A DNA stretch of 64,000 bases, from the NCBI RefSeq assembly GCF_963678635.1, contig NC_087068.1, positions 28,832,318 to 28,896,317 of the forward strand, written 5' to 3'. The position numbers and the translations under genes are program-made. Positions within the stretch are counted from its first letter, which is position 1. Each line of letters begins with the position of its first letter. Below the pieces are notes generated by a model. The model was not told the origin of the DNA and searched no databases. It was given only the letters and a program-made list of their open reading frames with translations. The DNA comes from Symsagittifera roscoffensis (taxonomy: Eukaryota > Xenacoelomorpha > Acoela > Convolutidae). Shown here piece by piece: positions 22,477-32,799 of the stretch.

Positions 22477-22699
22477 TGTGGAATTACTTCTAACCACCGT
22501 ATAGAAATTAGCTATGTTTAACAAAACAAGCGAGAAAACCGAGAAAGATAACGTTTCAAACTCTCTAGGACAAGTTCGCCACTGGCGATACGCAATACAA
22601 TCAATCTTAATGACGTTGGCCTTTAACAGGTTACTGATATATCATTTTTAAAAATTAATCTAACACAATTACATAACCAGTTTAACAGTCTCCACTACA
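22477..22699 (-). repeat. Gypsy 5' LTR
   Basis: It aligns with 16429-16642. On the plus strand it begins TGTGGAATTACTTCTAACC and ends GTCTCCACTACA. It is followed by the ATCTA duplication at 22700-22704. Confidence 0.85.
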
Positions 22700-22704
22700 A
22701 TCTA

Positions 22705-23264
22705 CTTGTGTGATCATTCTCTTGGCAAATAAAAGTCAAAAGCACCATCACGAGTAGATGTCGGCTATCTAAAATGATGGGATGCTTAACGTAAAACTTA
22801 AAGAAGCTTATCGGCTAGAAGTCCTAATGGACTGTTTTTTGTGAAGTGCGTTGACTTCGATGAGGAATGACACTGACTGAGCCAGAACCAATAGTTTTTG
22901 CTTAGCTAATTCTATTTCAGATGGATCGGTTATCGGATGAGAGTTGCAAATTTGACGGTGATGAGGTTTTGATCTCAAAATAAATGCGGCGATTTTTCCG
23001 GAAAATGAGTTCGGAAAAGGACTCACATTTTTCCAGAAAACTGGATCAGTGGTTTTCGATATGACAGTTAGAATTGTAGCTTGTTCAATACCTTCATTCA
23101 ATTCATATGAAGGTCCTTTGATTCATATGCTGGTGAAAACTTCTGGGTCAGGTTTGAAAAGCCAACATTTATTTATCAAGAAGTGTGGACCTTTCACCTA
23201 ACCGCTTTCTTTCAGTGCCTCAGCAATTATTTTGCAAGTGCCTGTATCTGCTGGCTTTTCGCCA
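22705..23264 (-). pseudogene. BEL/Pao RNase H-integrase linker remnant
   Basis: Minus strand 23101-22808 reads TDPSEIELAKQKLLVLAQSV then SFLIEVNALHKKQSIR. This matches the BEL segment just before integrase (family: L-xA-E-xxLL-x-LAQ...F..E...L). It then runs on as LKFYVKHPIILDSRH (family: KHPILLPKDH) up to the Gypsy insertion point. Some integrase N-terminal text is missing between here and 16428, so a deletion preceded or accompanied decay. Confidence 0.7.
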
Positions 23265-23639
23265 CCGGAAAAATGCAATTACTCATTAATTGTGGTGTAT
23301 TCGAAAACTTCGAAAACCCGAATAGCCACAAAAACAGGCAACTTGCTGGTAGAGTTCAACCACTGCAGTACAGTAGTGCAATCTGTCCACACGTATGAGG
23401 TTTCGACAATATGTCAAAGTTTTCTCGATTTCAAGTCTTAGACGGCTCACCAGTAACAAGAGATTTTATAGGTGCTACTCTTGTTTTTCCGAAAACAAAA
23501 GCAATCTTGGCTTGATTTGTCTCGACGGAGCGACCACACAGGAAATCAACCGACCAAAGGACGTCCTAGGGGCTGTCACCAAACATATGCAGTTCTATTT
23601 GGTCAAACGGGGTGTCAAAGAAACAGCGAGAAATTGTTA

Positions 23640-24000
23640 GTTGGCCAAGTATTGGTAGCCAGAGTGCCACCATATGAATTTTTGGTGAAGTTCACCTCAC
23701 AATGGCTCATCCCAATGCTGTCCCAAAAGACGCCAAATATCCTTCAGTAAAAGCCGGGAAAGAGCGGTGTACGGTGCGACTAAACCGATTAGGTCCAAAA
23801 CGGAAGTGACGTAACTTAAAACGGTGCGCTGCGTAATCAGCTTTGTAGTATCTTTGCTCACGCCACGAGTAACGGCATCATTTTTTTATCCCTCTTTAGA
23901 CCTAATACGTGTATTGCGGTGTCGTAAAAGTTATATCTTTTTACAGTGTCAATCTTGCTGTTCTCTGGATTTAATTTGTCTGCTAAATCTGTGACATTGC
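23640..24000 (-). pseudogene. BEL/Pao post-RT (A17-like) region, copy 1
   Basis: Minus strand near 23865-23760 reads LITQRTVLSYVTSVLDLIGL then VAPYTALSRLLLKDIWR, the hallmark of the BEL/Pao pol region (family: R..LS..SS.FDPLG..SPF....K.L.Q.LW). WDSIGMSHCEVNFTKNSYGG near 23690-23730 lies downstream. Frames are broken. Confidence 0.7.
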
Positions 24001-24373
24001 TGACAATTTGGTTAACTTAAAAATTCCTAGACTCAACAATATTACATGTTCTTCGCTCAGGTTTAGCGCTTCATTTGGTCCGGCGATAGAACCTACAAAA
24101 CTATCCATATAAAAGTTATCTAGGACAGCAGATGAAGCATCTGAAAACTTGGCGTAGTTACCTCTCGCGGTTTGTTGGGGCGCAAAAATTGCACAAGTGG
24201 AGGAGTCATGAGCTCCAAAGATTTACCTCACTTGAGGGATTCTCCCAACACATAAAAAAACGTTATCTTCACTTGAGGGGTCCTCCCGCCACAAAACCGC
24301 AACGACGACTGGTCAGCTGGAATGAAATCTTACTTGAAGGAACATTTCATCAATGTCTGCCGATACTGCCAAC

Positions 24374-24598
24374 TTATTTTGTCTGAACCTGAGGAGCACT
24401 CTCAACCAGTTCTTCAACAGATCGGGCCCTACCAAAAGTAACCGATTCAAGGATACACCGTGAAATTTCGAAGCACCGTAAAACAGGCCTCAACTTTTCA
24501 GGTTTGGTCGCATTAACCACTGGATGGTGGGGTAAAGACCACTCGCGGTCGGTGCGCGTGTTCAACTCATTGGATTTAATAGGAACGATATATCCCAA
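24374..24598 (-). pseudogene. BEL/Pao reverse transcriptase start, copy 1
   Basis: REWSLPHHPVVNATKPEKLR matches the family's WYLPHHPV.N..KPGK.R entry into the RT domain. Most of the palm domain is absent between here and the post-RT region, so RT is deleted internally. Confidence 0.7.
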
Positions 24599-24769
24599 CT
24601 ACAAATCATCCTGACTGATTCGTTACCGTAAAGATTTTTCAGATCAGATCCTTTTTGAGCCGTTTTTCCAGAGACTTAAGCTGGGCAGCCTACCTGAAGT
24701 CCTTATCGGCTCATAGCATACCAACAGAGTATTGAGTTCCGTCAAGCAAAATAGTCGAGTCAAGCATTT

Positions 24770-25117
24770 TCAGAGCCTGCTTTTCAGATGCTGAAGGCGG
24801 ATCGGCTGATATATTGTACCGTAGGACTCAAGTTCATACCAACCTCCGACTTGCTGTACAAGAGATTTGTATTCAACACTACACTTGAAACAGTGTGATG
24901 GCAAACCTAAGGATGATGGCGGAGAACCACTGAGAACCCAACCGATAGCTAAGCGTAGCGCAAACGGTGAGTTGCAGTTTTTATCACCATGATTATCTAA
25001 TGGTTGGATAGCGTGAAAATATACATGGCCTAAAATCATTTCCACGGCAGAATAAGAGTACGTCAAGGAAGGCACTGGAGCTAAATGAGGCTCATTTTTT
25101 TTAAAGTTCACCGACAA
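24770..25117 (-). pseudogene. BEL/Pao aspartic protease C-terminal half, copy 1
   Basis: VEMILGHVYFHAIQPLDN and SPFALRLAIGWVLSGSPP match the BEL/Pao protease end (family: ILIG.D....I.PL...; P.AVRT.LGWVLSG). The N-terminal half with the catalytic Asp is not clear. Confidence 0.75.
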
Positions 25118-25326
25118 CGATGGTATCAGAGCCCAAGTTTAAATCTTTCATAACAAAAGATCGTGCGTGAAATTTTCTATGAGTTGGGTTCATTAACACC
25201 AAAAATTAGTATATCTATTTGTTCCGTCGATAAAACTTGTTGTGAATTTACTCCACTGACGCCGAGGTTTAAATTTTCAACGGAAAGATTAAGTTTTTCA
25301 GCAAGTTGAGCGGAACTCCATGAATG

Positions 25327-25796
25327 TTAATCCATGAGCTGAATTACAAAGAAAAAGAGTATGAGGGCTGGTTGCGTTGCTGAAAACTTCAATTCAACTA
25401 TTTGAAGCAAAAGGTTAACACGGAGAACGGAAGTGTCGCAAGTACGTTTCACTGTTTCCACTTCGAGACTAGCGGAGTGGGAAGAAGTTTTTTCTCCTGC
25501 TGGTGACTTTTTTAAGTCTTTTGCGGCGTCAGTGCAGATGAGCATTGTGAACGCTGATGCAATCCAGCTTATTGTACGTTCTAGATTTCGAGAACTTTCG
25601 AAAAGTATGGTCCCATTGCAGACTGAAATACAATAATTCTGCTCGGCAGCAAATCTTGCTTTTTGATTAGGAGTTTTCTCTTTGAAGACGCTACAGGACC
25701 AAATAGCGTGTTTGCCGCTGCAAACAACACAGGGTTGATACTGTTGAGAGGGCTTTTTTCGCACTCTTTTGAATTAGACGACCACATTTTCGTCAC
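25327..25796 (-). pseudogene. BEL/Pao gag zinc knuckle region, copy 1
   Basis: YQPCVVCSGKHAIWSCSVFK carries the C-x2-C-x3-H-x4-C knuckle typical of BEL gag, followed by a KTPNQKARFAAEQNYC stretch (family: F..M....R...V....LC). It then continues to FVIQLMD. Confidence 0.75.
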
Positions 25797-26524
25797 TGTC
25801 TTAGAAAAGTCAGCGTTGGCCTGATTTTCCCGAGTTCAATTCTTGTGAATGTTAGCGCGCATTCGCGCATTCGCTTTTGCTTTTTCTGCCAGCCAGTCAT
25901 TGAAATGGAGCAAAGATGGTGGTAAAATCTCAATTGTAGTGTGTGAAGAGCCCATGACTCCGTAATGTTGGGTGGCAGTTTACTTAATGCTTGCTTGGTT
26001 CATCAAAGCAACAACGTCCAAATCCGGGGTATAGAAGAGTGACTTGAACACAAACAAAATTTGAGATGGTAGAAGCGAAATTTATAATGCTGCGGAATTA
26101 TGCATCTTCAAGGGTGGGAGACAATTTAGTTTCTCAAGATGAGCAATTACCGGAAAAATGCAATTACTCATTAATTGTGGTGTATTCGAAAACTTCGAAA
26201 ACCCGAATAGCCACAAAAACAGGCAACTTGCTGGTAGAGTTCAACCACTGCAGTACAGTAGTGCAATATGTCCACACGTATGAGGTTTCGACAATATGTC
26301 AAAGTTTTCTCGATTTCAAGTCTTAGACGGCTCACCAGTAACAAGAGATTTTATAGGTGCTACTCTTGTTTTTCCGAAAACAAAAGCAATCTTGGCTTGA
26401 TTTGTCTCGACGGAGCGACCACGCAGGAAATCAACCGACCAAAGGACGTCCTAGGGGCTGTCACCAAACATATGCAGTTCTATTTGGTCAAACGGGGTGT
26501 CAAAGAAACAGCAAGAAATTGTTA

Positions 26525-26885
26525 GTTGGCCAAGTATTGGTAGCCAGAGTGCCACCATATGAATTTTTGGTGAAGTTCACCTCACAATGGCTCATCCCAA
26601 TGCTGTCCCAAAAGACGCCAAATATCCTTCAGTAAAAGCCGGGAAAGAGCGGTGTACGGTGTGACTAAACCGATTAGGTCCAAAACGGAAGTGACGTAAC
26701 TTAAAACGGTGCGCTGCGTAATCAGCTTTGTAGTATCTTTGCTCACGCCACGAGTAACGGCATCATTTTTTTATCCCTCTTTAGACCTAATACGTGTATT
26801 GCGGTGTCGTAAAAGTTATATCTTTTTACAGTGTCAATCTTGCTGTTCTCTGGATTTAATTTGTCTGCTAAATCTGTGACATTGC
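26525..26885 (-). pseudogene. BEL/Pao post-RT region, copy 2
   Basis: Same text as 23640-24000 at +2,885 bp, with a few substitutions (for example GTGTGACT for GTGCGACT near 26660). Confidence 0.7.
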
Positions 26886-27258
26886 TGACAATTTGGTTAA
26901 CTTAAAAATTCCTAGACTCAACAATATTACATGTTCTTCGCTCAGGTTTAGCGCTTCATTTGGTCCGGCGATAGAACCTACAAAACTATCCATATAAAAG
27001 TTATCTAGGACAGCAGATGAAGCATCTGAAAACTTGGCGTAGTTACCTCTCGCGGTTTGTTGGGGCGCAAAAATTGCACAAGTGGAGGAGTCATGAGCTC
27101 CAAAGATTTACCTCACTTGAGGGATTCTCCCAACACATAAAAAAACGTTATCTTCACTTGAGGGGTCCTCCCGCCACAAAACCGCAACGACGACTGGTCA
27201 GCTGGAATGAAATCTTACTTGAAGGAACATTTCATCAATGTCTGCCGATACTACCAAC

Positions 27259-27483
27259 TTATTTTGTCTGAACCTGAGGAGCACTCTCAACCAGTTCTTC
27301 AACAGATCGGGCCCTACCAAAAGTAACCGATTCAAGGATACACCGTGAAATTTCGAAGCACCGTAAAACAGGCCTCAACTTTTCAGGTTTGGTCGCATTA
27401 ACCACTGGATGGTGGGGTAAAGACCACTCGCGGTCGTTGCGCGTGTTCAACTCATTGGATTTAATAGGAACGATATATCCCAA
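27259..27483 (-). pseudogene. BEL/Pao reverse transcriptase start, copy 2
   Basis: Same as 24374-24598, reading TRNDREWSLPHHPV in place of TRTDREWSLPHHPV. Confidence 0.7.
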
Positions 27484-27654
27484 CTACAAATCATCCTGAC
27501 TGATTCGTTACCGTAAAGATTTTTCAGATCAGATCCTTTTTGAGCCGTTTTTCCAGAGACTTAAGCTGGGCAGCCTACCTGAAGTCCTTATCGGCTCATA
27601 GCATACCAACAGAGTATTGAGTTCCGTCAAGCAAAATAGTCGAGTCAAGCATTT

Positions 27655-28002
27655 TCAGAGCCTGCTTTTCAGATGCTGAAGGCGGATCGGCTGATATATT
27701 GTACCGTAGGACTCAAGTTCATACCAACCTCCGACTTGCTGTACAAGAGATTTGTATTCAACACTACACTTGAAACAGTGTGATGGCAAACCTAAGGATG
27801 ATGGCGGAGAACCACTGAGAACCCAACCGATAGCTAAGCGTAGCGCAAACGGTGAGTTGCAGTTTTTATCACCATGATTATCTAATGGTTGGATAGCGTG
27901 AAAACATACATGGCCTAAAATCATTTCCACGGCAGAATAAGGGTACGTCAAGGAAGGCACTGGAGCTAAATGAGGCTCATTTTTTTTAAAGTTCACCGAC
28001 AT
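27655..28002 (-). pseudogene. BEL/Pao aspartic protease C-terminal half, copy 2
   Basis: Same as 24770-25117 with SLTYPYSAVEMILGHVCF in place of SLTYSYSAVEMILGHVYF; PYS is shared with the third copy at 30925. Confidence 0.75.
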
Positions 28003-28211
28003 CGATGGTATCAGAGCCCAAGTTTAAATCTTTCATAACAAAAGATCGTGCGTGAAATTTTCTATGAGTTGGGTTCATTAACACCAGAAATTAGTATATC
28101 TATTTGTTCCGTCGATAAAACTTGTTGTGAATTTACTCCACTGACGCCGAGGTTTAAATTTTCAACGGAAAGATTAAGTTTTTCAGCAAGTTGAGCGGAA
28201 CTCCATGAGTG

Positions 28212-28681
28212 TTAATCCATGAGCTGAATTACAAAGAAAAAGAGTGTGAGGGCTGGTTGCGTTGCTGAAAACTTCAATTCAACTATTTGAAGCAAAAGGT
28301 TATTACGGAGAACGGAAGTGTCGCAAGTACGTTTCACTGTTTCCACTTCGAGACTAGCGGAGTGGGAAGAAGTTTTTTCTCCTGCTGGTGACTTTTTTAA
28401 GTCTTTTGCGGCGTCAGTGCAGATGAGCATTGTGAACGCTGATGCAATCCAGCTTATTGTACGTTCTAGATTTCGAGAACTTTCGAAAAGTATGGTCCCA
28501 TTTCAGACTGAAATACAATAATTCTGCTCGGCAGCAAATCTTGCTTTTTGATTAGGAGTTTTCTCTTTGAAGACGCTACAGGACCAAATAGCGTGTTTGC
28601 CGCTGCAAACAACACAGGGTTGATACTGTTGAGAGGGCTTTTTTCGCACTCTTTTGAATTAGACGACCACATTTTCGTCAC
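28212..28681 (-). pseudogene. BEL/Pao gag zinc knuckle region, copy 2
   Basis: Same as 25327-25796. An extra substitution creates a stop in the frame after the knuckle: TTTCAGACTG at 28501 replaces TTGCAGACTG. Confidence 0.7.
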
Positions 28682-29032
28682 TGTCTTAGAAGAGTCAGCG
28701 TTGGCCTGATTTTCCCGAGTTCAATTCTTGTGAATGTTAGCGCGCATTCGCGCATTCGCTTTTGCTTTTTCTGCCAGCCAGTCATTGAAATGGAGCAAAG
28801 ATGGTGGTAAAATCTCAATTGTAGTGTGTGAAGAGCCCATGACTCCGTAATGTTGGGTGGCAGTTTACTTAATGCTTGCTTGGTTCATCAAAGCAACAAC
28901 GTCCAAATCCGGGGTATAGAAGAGTGACTTGAACACAAACAAAATTTGAGATGGTAGAAGCGAAATTTATAATGCTGCGGAATTATGCATCTTCAAGGGT
29001 GGGAGACAATTTAGTTTCTCAAGATGAGCATT

Positions 29033-29300
29033 AAATGCCGTTTGTGAAAGGCCAATTTACGAATGAGAGTGTTCAGGCATCCTTATACATAACACCGGAA
29101 TACGCAAATTCAGCAATGGAGTTTTTGGTTTTCACAGTCACATGAGTTTTCAGGTATGTCAACTTGACGTCATCACTCAAACAGGTGGAGTCGACAGCGC
29201 ATACAAACTGGCCGAACCATTCATGCGAATGTGAATAATCAACGTCGCATTGAGACAGTTTCCATTCTGGTAGCGGATATTTACGGTTCATGGTAATAAT
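29033..29300 (-). pseudogene. BEL/Pao gag (DUF1759-like) remnant
   Basis: 29291-29073 reads MNRKYPLPEWKLSQCDVDYS, HEWFGQFVCAVD and LSDDVKLTYLKTHV. This is the BEL gag capsid text (family: LPKLELPKFDGD...W..F...F......LSDV.KF.YL...). It joins directly to copy 2 and gives the true 5' side of the BEL frame. No LTR is recognised upstream. Confidence 0.7.
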
Positions 29301-30055
29301 CTCAGGGAGGTCTTCGATAACAGAATAAAATATTTTGAGAAAAATTAGTTATCAAAGCTTGTTAGAAAACCTATGTGAAAGCAATTTCAAAATCAATCAT
29401 ATTGGTTCACTCAAAATTTATGATTTTCCTAGTCTTTTTATTTTATAGGGTTTTCCCTTGCTTGGTTTTTCAATTATTAATCTTTCGATTTCTAGTTCTG
29501 TAATTAAAAACACTGTTCATAAATCTGGCAATACTCTTTTTCTATCAAACATCCTCTACAGTTCTCTTAACTCTCCAACGAAAATACTCTTTTATAGAAT
29601 TTTTTCTCTAGCTGAAATACAAATTTTTTCAAGATTACCAGCTTCTGTTTTAAATTCTTTCTAATTTTGTTCCATTTTCAAACGTTTATTGAAACTTCCA
29701 ACAAATTGCTTCAGTTTTCCGCTTATATGTTTTGATGTTACGAATCAAAATTTCAAATAATAAACAAATTATTAAAAACATTGATGCATAGCAAATTGTT
29801 AAGTTTTTCAACTATAATTATATTCTTGTTTGCATTATTTTGAAAAAATTTTTTTTTAGTATTTTTATTTAATTATTGAAAATCAACCAATATTTAGTTT
29901 CTGAACTTTTCGTCTAAGTCATTTTCGATTAAATTGTATGTTTTGATGTTTTGTCAGAATTTTTTTTCTGTTTCTAGCTCTAACTGTATACTTCAAATTG
30001 GAAAAAAAGTTTTGGACCAAAATAATGTCATTAACAGACCAACAAAACATCAAAG
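29301..30055. other. AT-rich, no gene recognised
   Basis: Only short frames, and long A and T runs. No repeat from elsewhere in the window was recognised here. Confidence 0.4.
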
Positions 30056-30059
30056 CGCA

Positions 30060-30528
30060 TTACTGAATTTTACAATTATCAACAAACATAAAATCTCCAA
30101 AGATTTGGGCGAGTTCTTTGAATTCATACAAAGTATAATTGACATAGGCAACATGCTTCAAGTCTTCATTTTCTTTTAAAGTAAATAAATGAATCTGAAT
30201 GTAGGTTGGCTTGTTCACACTGTACTTCCTGGGTGTGACACAACCCTTCCTTTTGTCGTATGTTGCTTTTTTCGTATACTCTATTACAGATGTCGAGAAC
30301 CTGATCCATAATTGATTCTTTACCAGATTTGGCTCCATAACTATTTTCGAGTGCAAGGTTTTCAGCATCGTAATTGATAGTATTACGCATTACTGATATT
30401 GTCTCTCCTTCTATTTCTCCAAGATATACTTGCTGGGACTTTTCGAATTGTTCCAATTCAGTTTCCTTGAATAATTGGAAGCATGATTTGAAAAAAAAAG
30501 TTTCCCTTGTACGAATCTTTGGGATCAA
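30060..30528 (-). CDS. Unrecognised minus-strand frames, possibly one broken gene
   Basis: Two overlapping open frames, 30528-30166 (120 codons) and 30368-30060 (102 codons), sit on the minus strand. The first contains FEKSQQVYLGEIEGETISVM and NYDAENLALENSYGA; the second SVNKPTYIQIHLFTLKENED and LYEFKELAQIFGDFMFVDN, with a proper stop. Their composition looks protein-like, and a single frameshift near 30250 would connect them. I do not recognise a family. They lie between BEL gag and a third BEL fragment, so a transposon origin is likely but not shown. Confidence 0.3.
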
Positions 30529-30924
30529 GAATATCTCCCAATTTTGGTTTGAATTTCTGCGTAGGCGCTACTTCTCCTTTATAAATATATATATACATAA
30601 ATATATTTCTAATTCTAACGAGTGTTACGAAAAATACATTGTGACGCAAGATTATTGCCTGTCTATTCAAGATTTTTTGTTTCTTGGAGGGTTGCAAGTT
30701 CCATTTGATATTGATAGGAACGTCTCGCAATCAAACGTTTTTAGGAGATTAGATAAATTTCAATACAATTATCAAGAATTTGACTGTTTTTGCAGTTTGA
30801 ACAAACGCATGTTTTAGAAAAGCATTGTTCGCTGAGCGGAGAATCATTCAAGAAGCTTATTTGAGCTTGAAGTGGAAAGCAACAGAAAAAAAAGACAAAC
30901 ATTGCAAGGAAACGAATCGTTCGG

Positions 30925-31877
30925 GAAATGATGGCGGAGAACCACTGAGAACCCAACTGATAGCTAAGCGTAGCGCAAACGGTGAGTTGCAGTTTTTATC
31001 ACCATGATTATCTAATGGTCGGATAGCGTGAAAACATACATGGTCTAAAATCATTTCCACGTCAGAATAAGGGTACGTCAAGGAAGGCACTGGAGCTAAA
31101 TGAGGTTCACTTTTTTTAAAGTTCACCGACATCGATGGTATCAGAGCCCAAGTTTAAATCTTTCATAACAAAAGATCGTGGGTGGAATTTATCTGAGTTG
31201 GGTTCAATAACACCAGAAATTAGTATATCTACTTGTTCCGTCGATAAAATTTGTTGTGAATTTACTCTTGTTGTGAAGTTGAGCGGAAATCCATGAGTGG
31301 TAATCCATGAGCTGAATTACAAAGAAAAAGAGTATGAGGGCTGGTTGTGTTGCTGAAAACTTCAATTCAACGATTTGAAGCAAAAGGTTAACACGGAGAA
31401 CGGAAGTGTCGCAAGTACGTTTCACTGTTTCCACTTCGAGACTAGCGGAGTGAGAAGAAGTTTTTCCTCCTGCTGGTGACTTTTTTGAGTCTTTTGCGGC
31501 GTCATTGAAGATGAGCATTGTGAACGCTGATGCAATCCAGCTTAGTGTACTTTCTAGATTTTGAGAACTTTCGAAAAGTATGGTCCGATTGCAGACTGAA
31601 AAACAATACTTCTGCTCGGCAGCAAATTTTGCTTTTTGATTAGGAGTTTTCTCTTTGAAGACGCTACAGGACCAAATAGCGTGTTTGCCGCTGCAAACAA
31701 GACAGGGTTGATACTGTTGAGAGGGCTTTTTTCGCACTCTTTTGAATTAGACGACCACATTTTCGTCACTGTCTTAGAAGAGTCAGCGTTGGCCTGATTT
31801 TCCCGAGTTCAATTCTTGTGAATGTTAGCGCGCATTCGCGCATTCGCTTTTGCTTTTTCTGCCAGCCAGTCATTGAA
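30925..31877 (-). pseudogene. BEL/Pao fragment, third partial copy (protease to gag knuckle), cut by the gap
   Basis: From GATGGCGGAGAACCACTGAG onward it matches 24913-25880 and 27798-28785. The minus strand again reads the protease end (31132-30930) and the zinc knuckle (PCLVCSGKHAIWSC, 31737-31204). It has about 10 more substitutions than copies 1 and 2 have from each other, and a deletion near 31268. It ends at TGCCAGCCAGTCATTGAA directly against the N gap, so its true extent is unknown. Confidence 0.8.
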
Positions 31878-32077
31878 NNNNNNNNNNNNNNNNNNNNNNN
31901 NNNNNNNNNNNNNNNNNNNNNNNNNNNNNNNNNNNNNNNNNNNNNNNNNNNNNNNNNNNNNNNNNNNNNNNNNNNNNNNNNNNNNNNNNNNNNNNNNNNN
32001 NNNNNNNNNNNNNNNNNNNNNNNNNNNNNNNNNNNNNNNNNNNNNNNNNNNNNNNNNNNNNNNNNNNNNNNNNNNNN
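31878..32077. other. Assembly gap, 200 N
   Basis: Exactly 200 ambiguous bases, so probably a fixed-size placeholder. It separates a third BEL copy on the left from an LTR-like repeat on the right; both neighbours are repetitive, which explains the break. Confidence 0.99.
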
Positions 32078-32456
32078 GTCTTCCAACACACTCCATAAAG
32101 AGGTAAATTTAAAACTGTACAAAGTCAAGGACAGGACAAATTAAAAGAATAATTTCTACTGAGTCTGGAAAAAAAACAAAAATCTATCCAATTTTGAAAA
32201 AGTTGCTTTTGTTCAAAGGTTCTGATTGATGAAAAAGTCAGCAAAAATCGAGCTCAAATTATCGTGAAACTCTCAATGGGATTTGATCAAAAACTCATTA
32301 ATCTCTTGTAACATATGCATAGAAAGAAAAACAACGGTGATTCTGTTGTGTTAAATTTGCAGTACAAAGGCATACTATAAGCCAATGAGCAGCAAATTTT
32401 TTTTTTGTAAAATTCTGTACAGAAGTACAGCATATTCATAAAACATTGAATAATGA
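32078..32456 (+). repeat. LTR-like direct repeat, left copy (5' end in gap)
   Basis: It matches 36782-37159 at an offset of about 4,704 bp, with only scattered differences (TCTTCCAACACAC against TCTTCCGACACAC). The gag-like start at 32523 lies just beyond it, as after a 5' LTR. Its left end is hidden by the gap. Confidence 0.65.
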
Positions 32457-32522
32457 GAATCAAATAAAAATAATTTTCACCCACAAAACCCAGTCAATAC
32501 ACAGTCTTACCAACCAACTCAA

Positions 32523-32762
32523 ATGCATAACGAAATCCCACTGCCATATAATTTACAACAACATGAAGTAACAAAAAGCCAACTTACAAACTTTTCTCAA
32601 ATGCCACATGCCGCAGAATCACTGCAAATGACTATGAATCCATACCTAATGGGTGGATCATCAATATCATCGAATAAGCCACTAATGCTATTTACAGGCA
32701 CTGATCCTGAATACTTTGTAATTTTTAAGACGTGTGCAATAATTAAGTCTAAATTTTTTTGA
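32523..32762 (+). pseudogene. Gag-like N-terminus, truncated
   Basis: ATG at 32523 opens 79 codons: MHNEIPLPYNLQQHEVTKSQ, then SSNKPLMLFTGTDPEYF. The FTGTDPEY phrase resembles the opening of the capsid part in some Gypsy-like gags (family: F.GTDPEYSVEDFL). The match is lost after PEYF, where the AT-rich satellite follows. Assignment is by resemblance only. Confidence 0.4.
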
Positions 32763-32799
32763 ATTTCTTCAAGTGTGCGAAATTAATTAGGAAGTTTTC

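Larger units (their letters stand above)
16429..22699 (-). mobile_element. Ty3/Gypsy LTR retrotransposon, structurally complete, 6,271 bp, nested in BEL
   Basis: LTRs of 214 and 223 bp have TG...CA ends and are flanked by the 5-bp duplication ATCTA. The primer-binding site TGGCGCAGCCAGC abuts the 5' LTR. Gag, protease, RT, RNase H and integrase follow in the Gypsy order on the minus strand. All frames carry breaks, so the copy is dead. The LTRs differ at many positions, so the insertion is old. It interrupts the BEL integrase region: 22704 downward and 16428 downward read as continuous BEL once it is removed. Confidence 0.9.
23265..26149 (-). repeat. BEL/Pao internal region, tandem copy 1 (2,885 bp)
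   Basis: It begins at ACCGGAAAAATGCAATTACT (23265), and the identical start recurs at 26150. Landmarks are offset by exactly 2,885 bp (24132 to 27017, 25433 to 28318). I counted roughly 15-20 single-base differences between the copies, so identity is about 99.4%. On the minus strand each copy spans the gag end, zinc knuckle, protease, start of RT and the region after RT. Confidence 0.9.
26150..29032 (-). repeat. BEL/Pao internal region, tandem copy 2
   Basis: Tandem copy of 23265-26149. After TCTCAAGATGAGCATTAA near 29030 it continues into BEL gag that copy 1 does not have, so copy 2 holds the original left context and copy 1 the original right context. Confidence 0.9.

Noticed and set aside
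23395-24386. Plus-strand frames of 80-92 codons in BEL copies 1 and 2
   Set aside because: They are shadows of the minus-strand BEL pol text, which is recognisable, while the plus-strand peptides are not.
31766-32144. Open frames of 70-120 codons across 31.8-32.1 kb
   Set aside because: They are open only because they span the 200-N gap.
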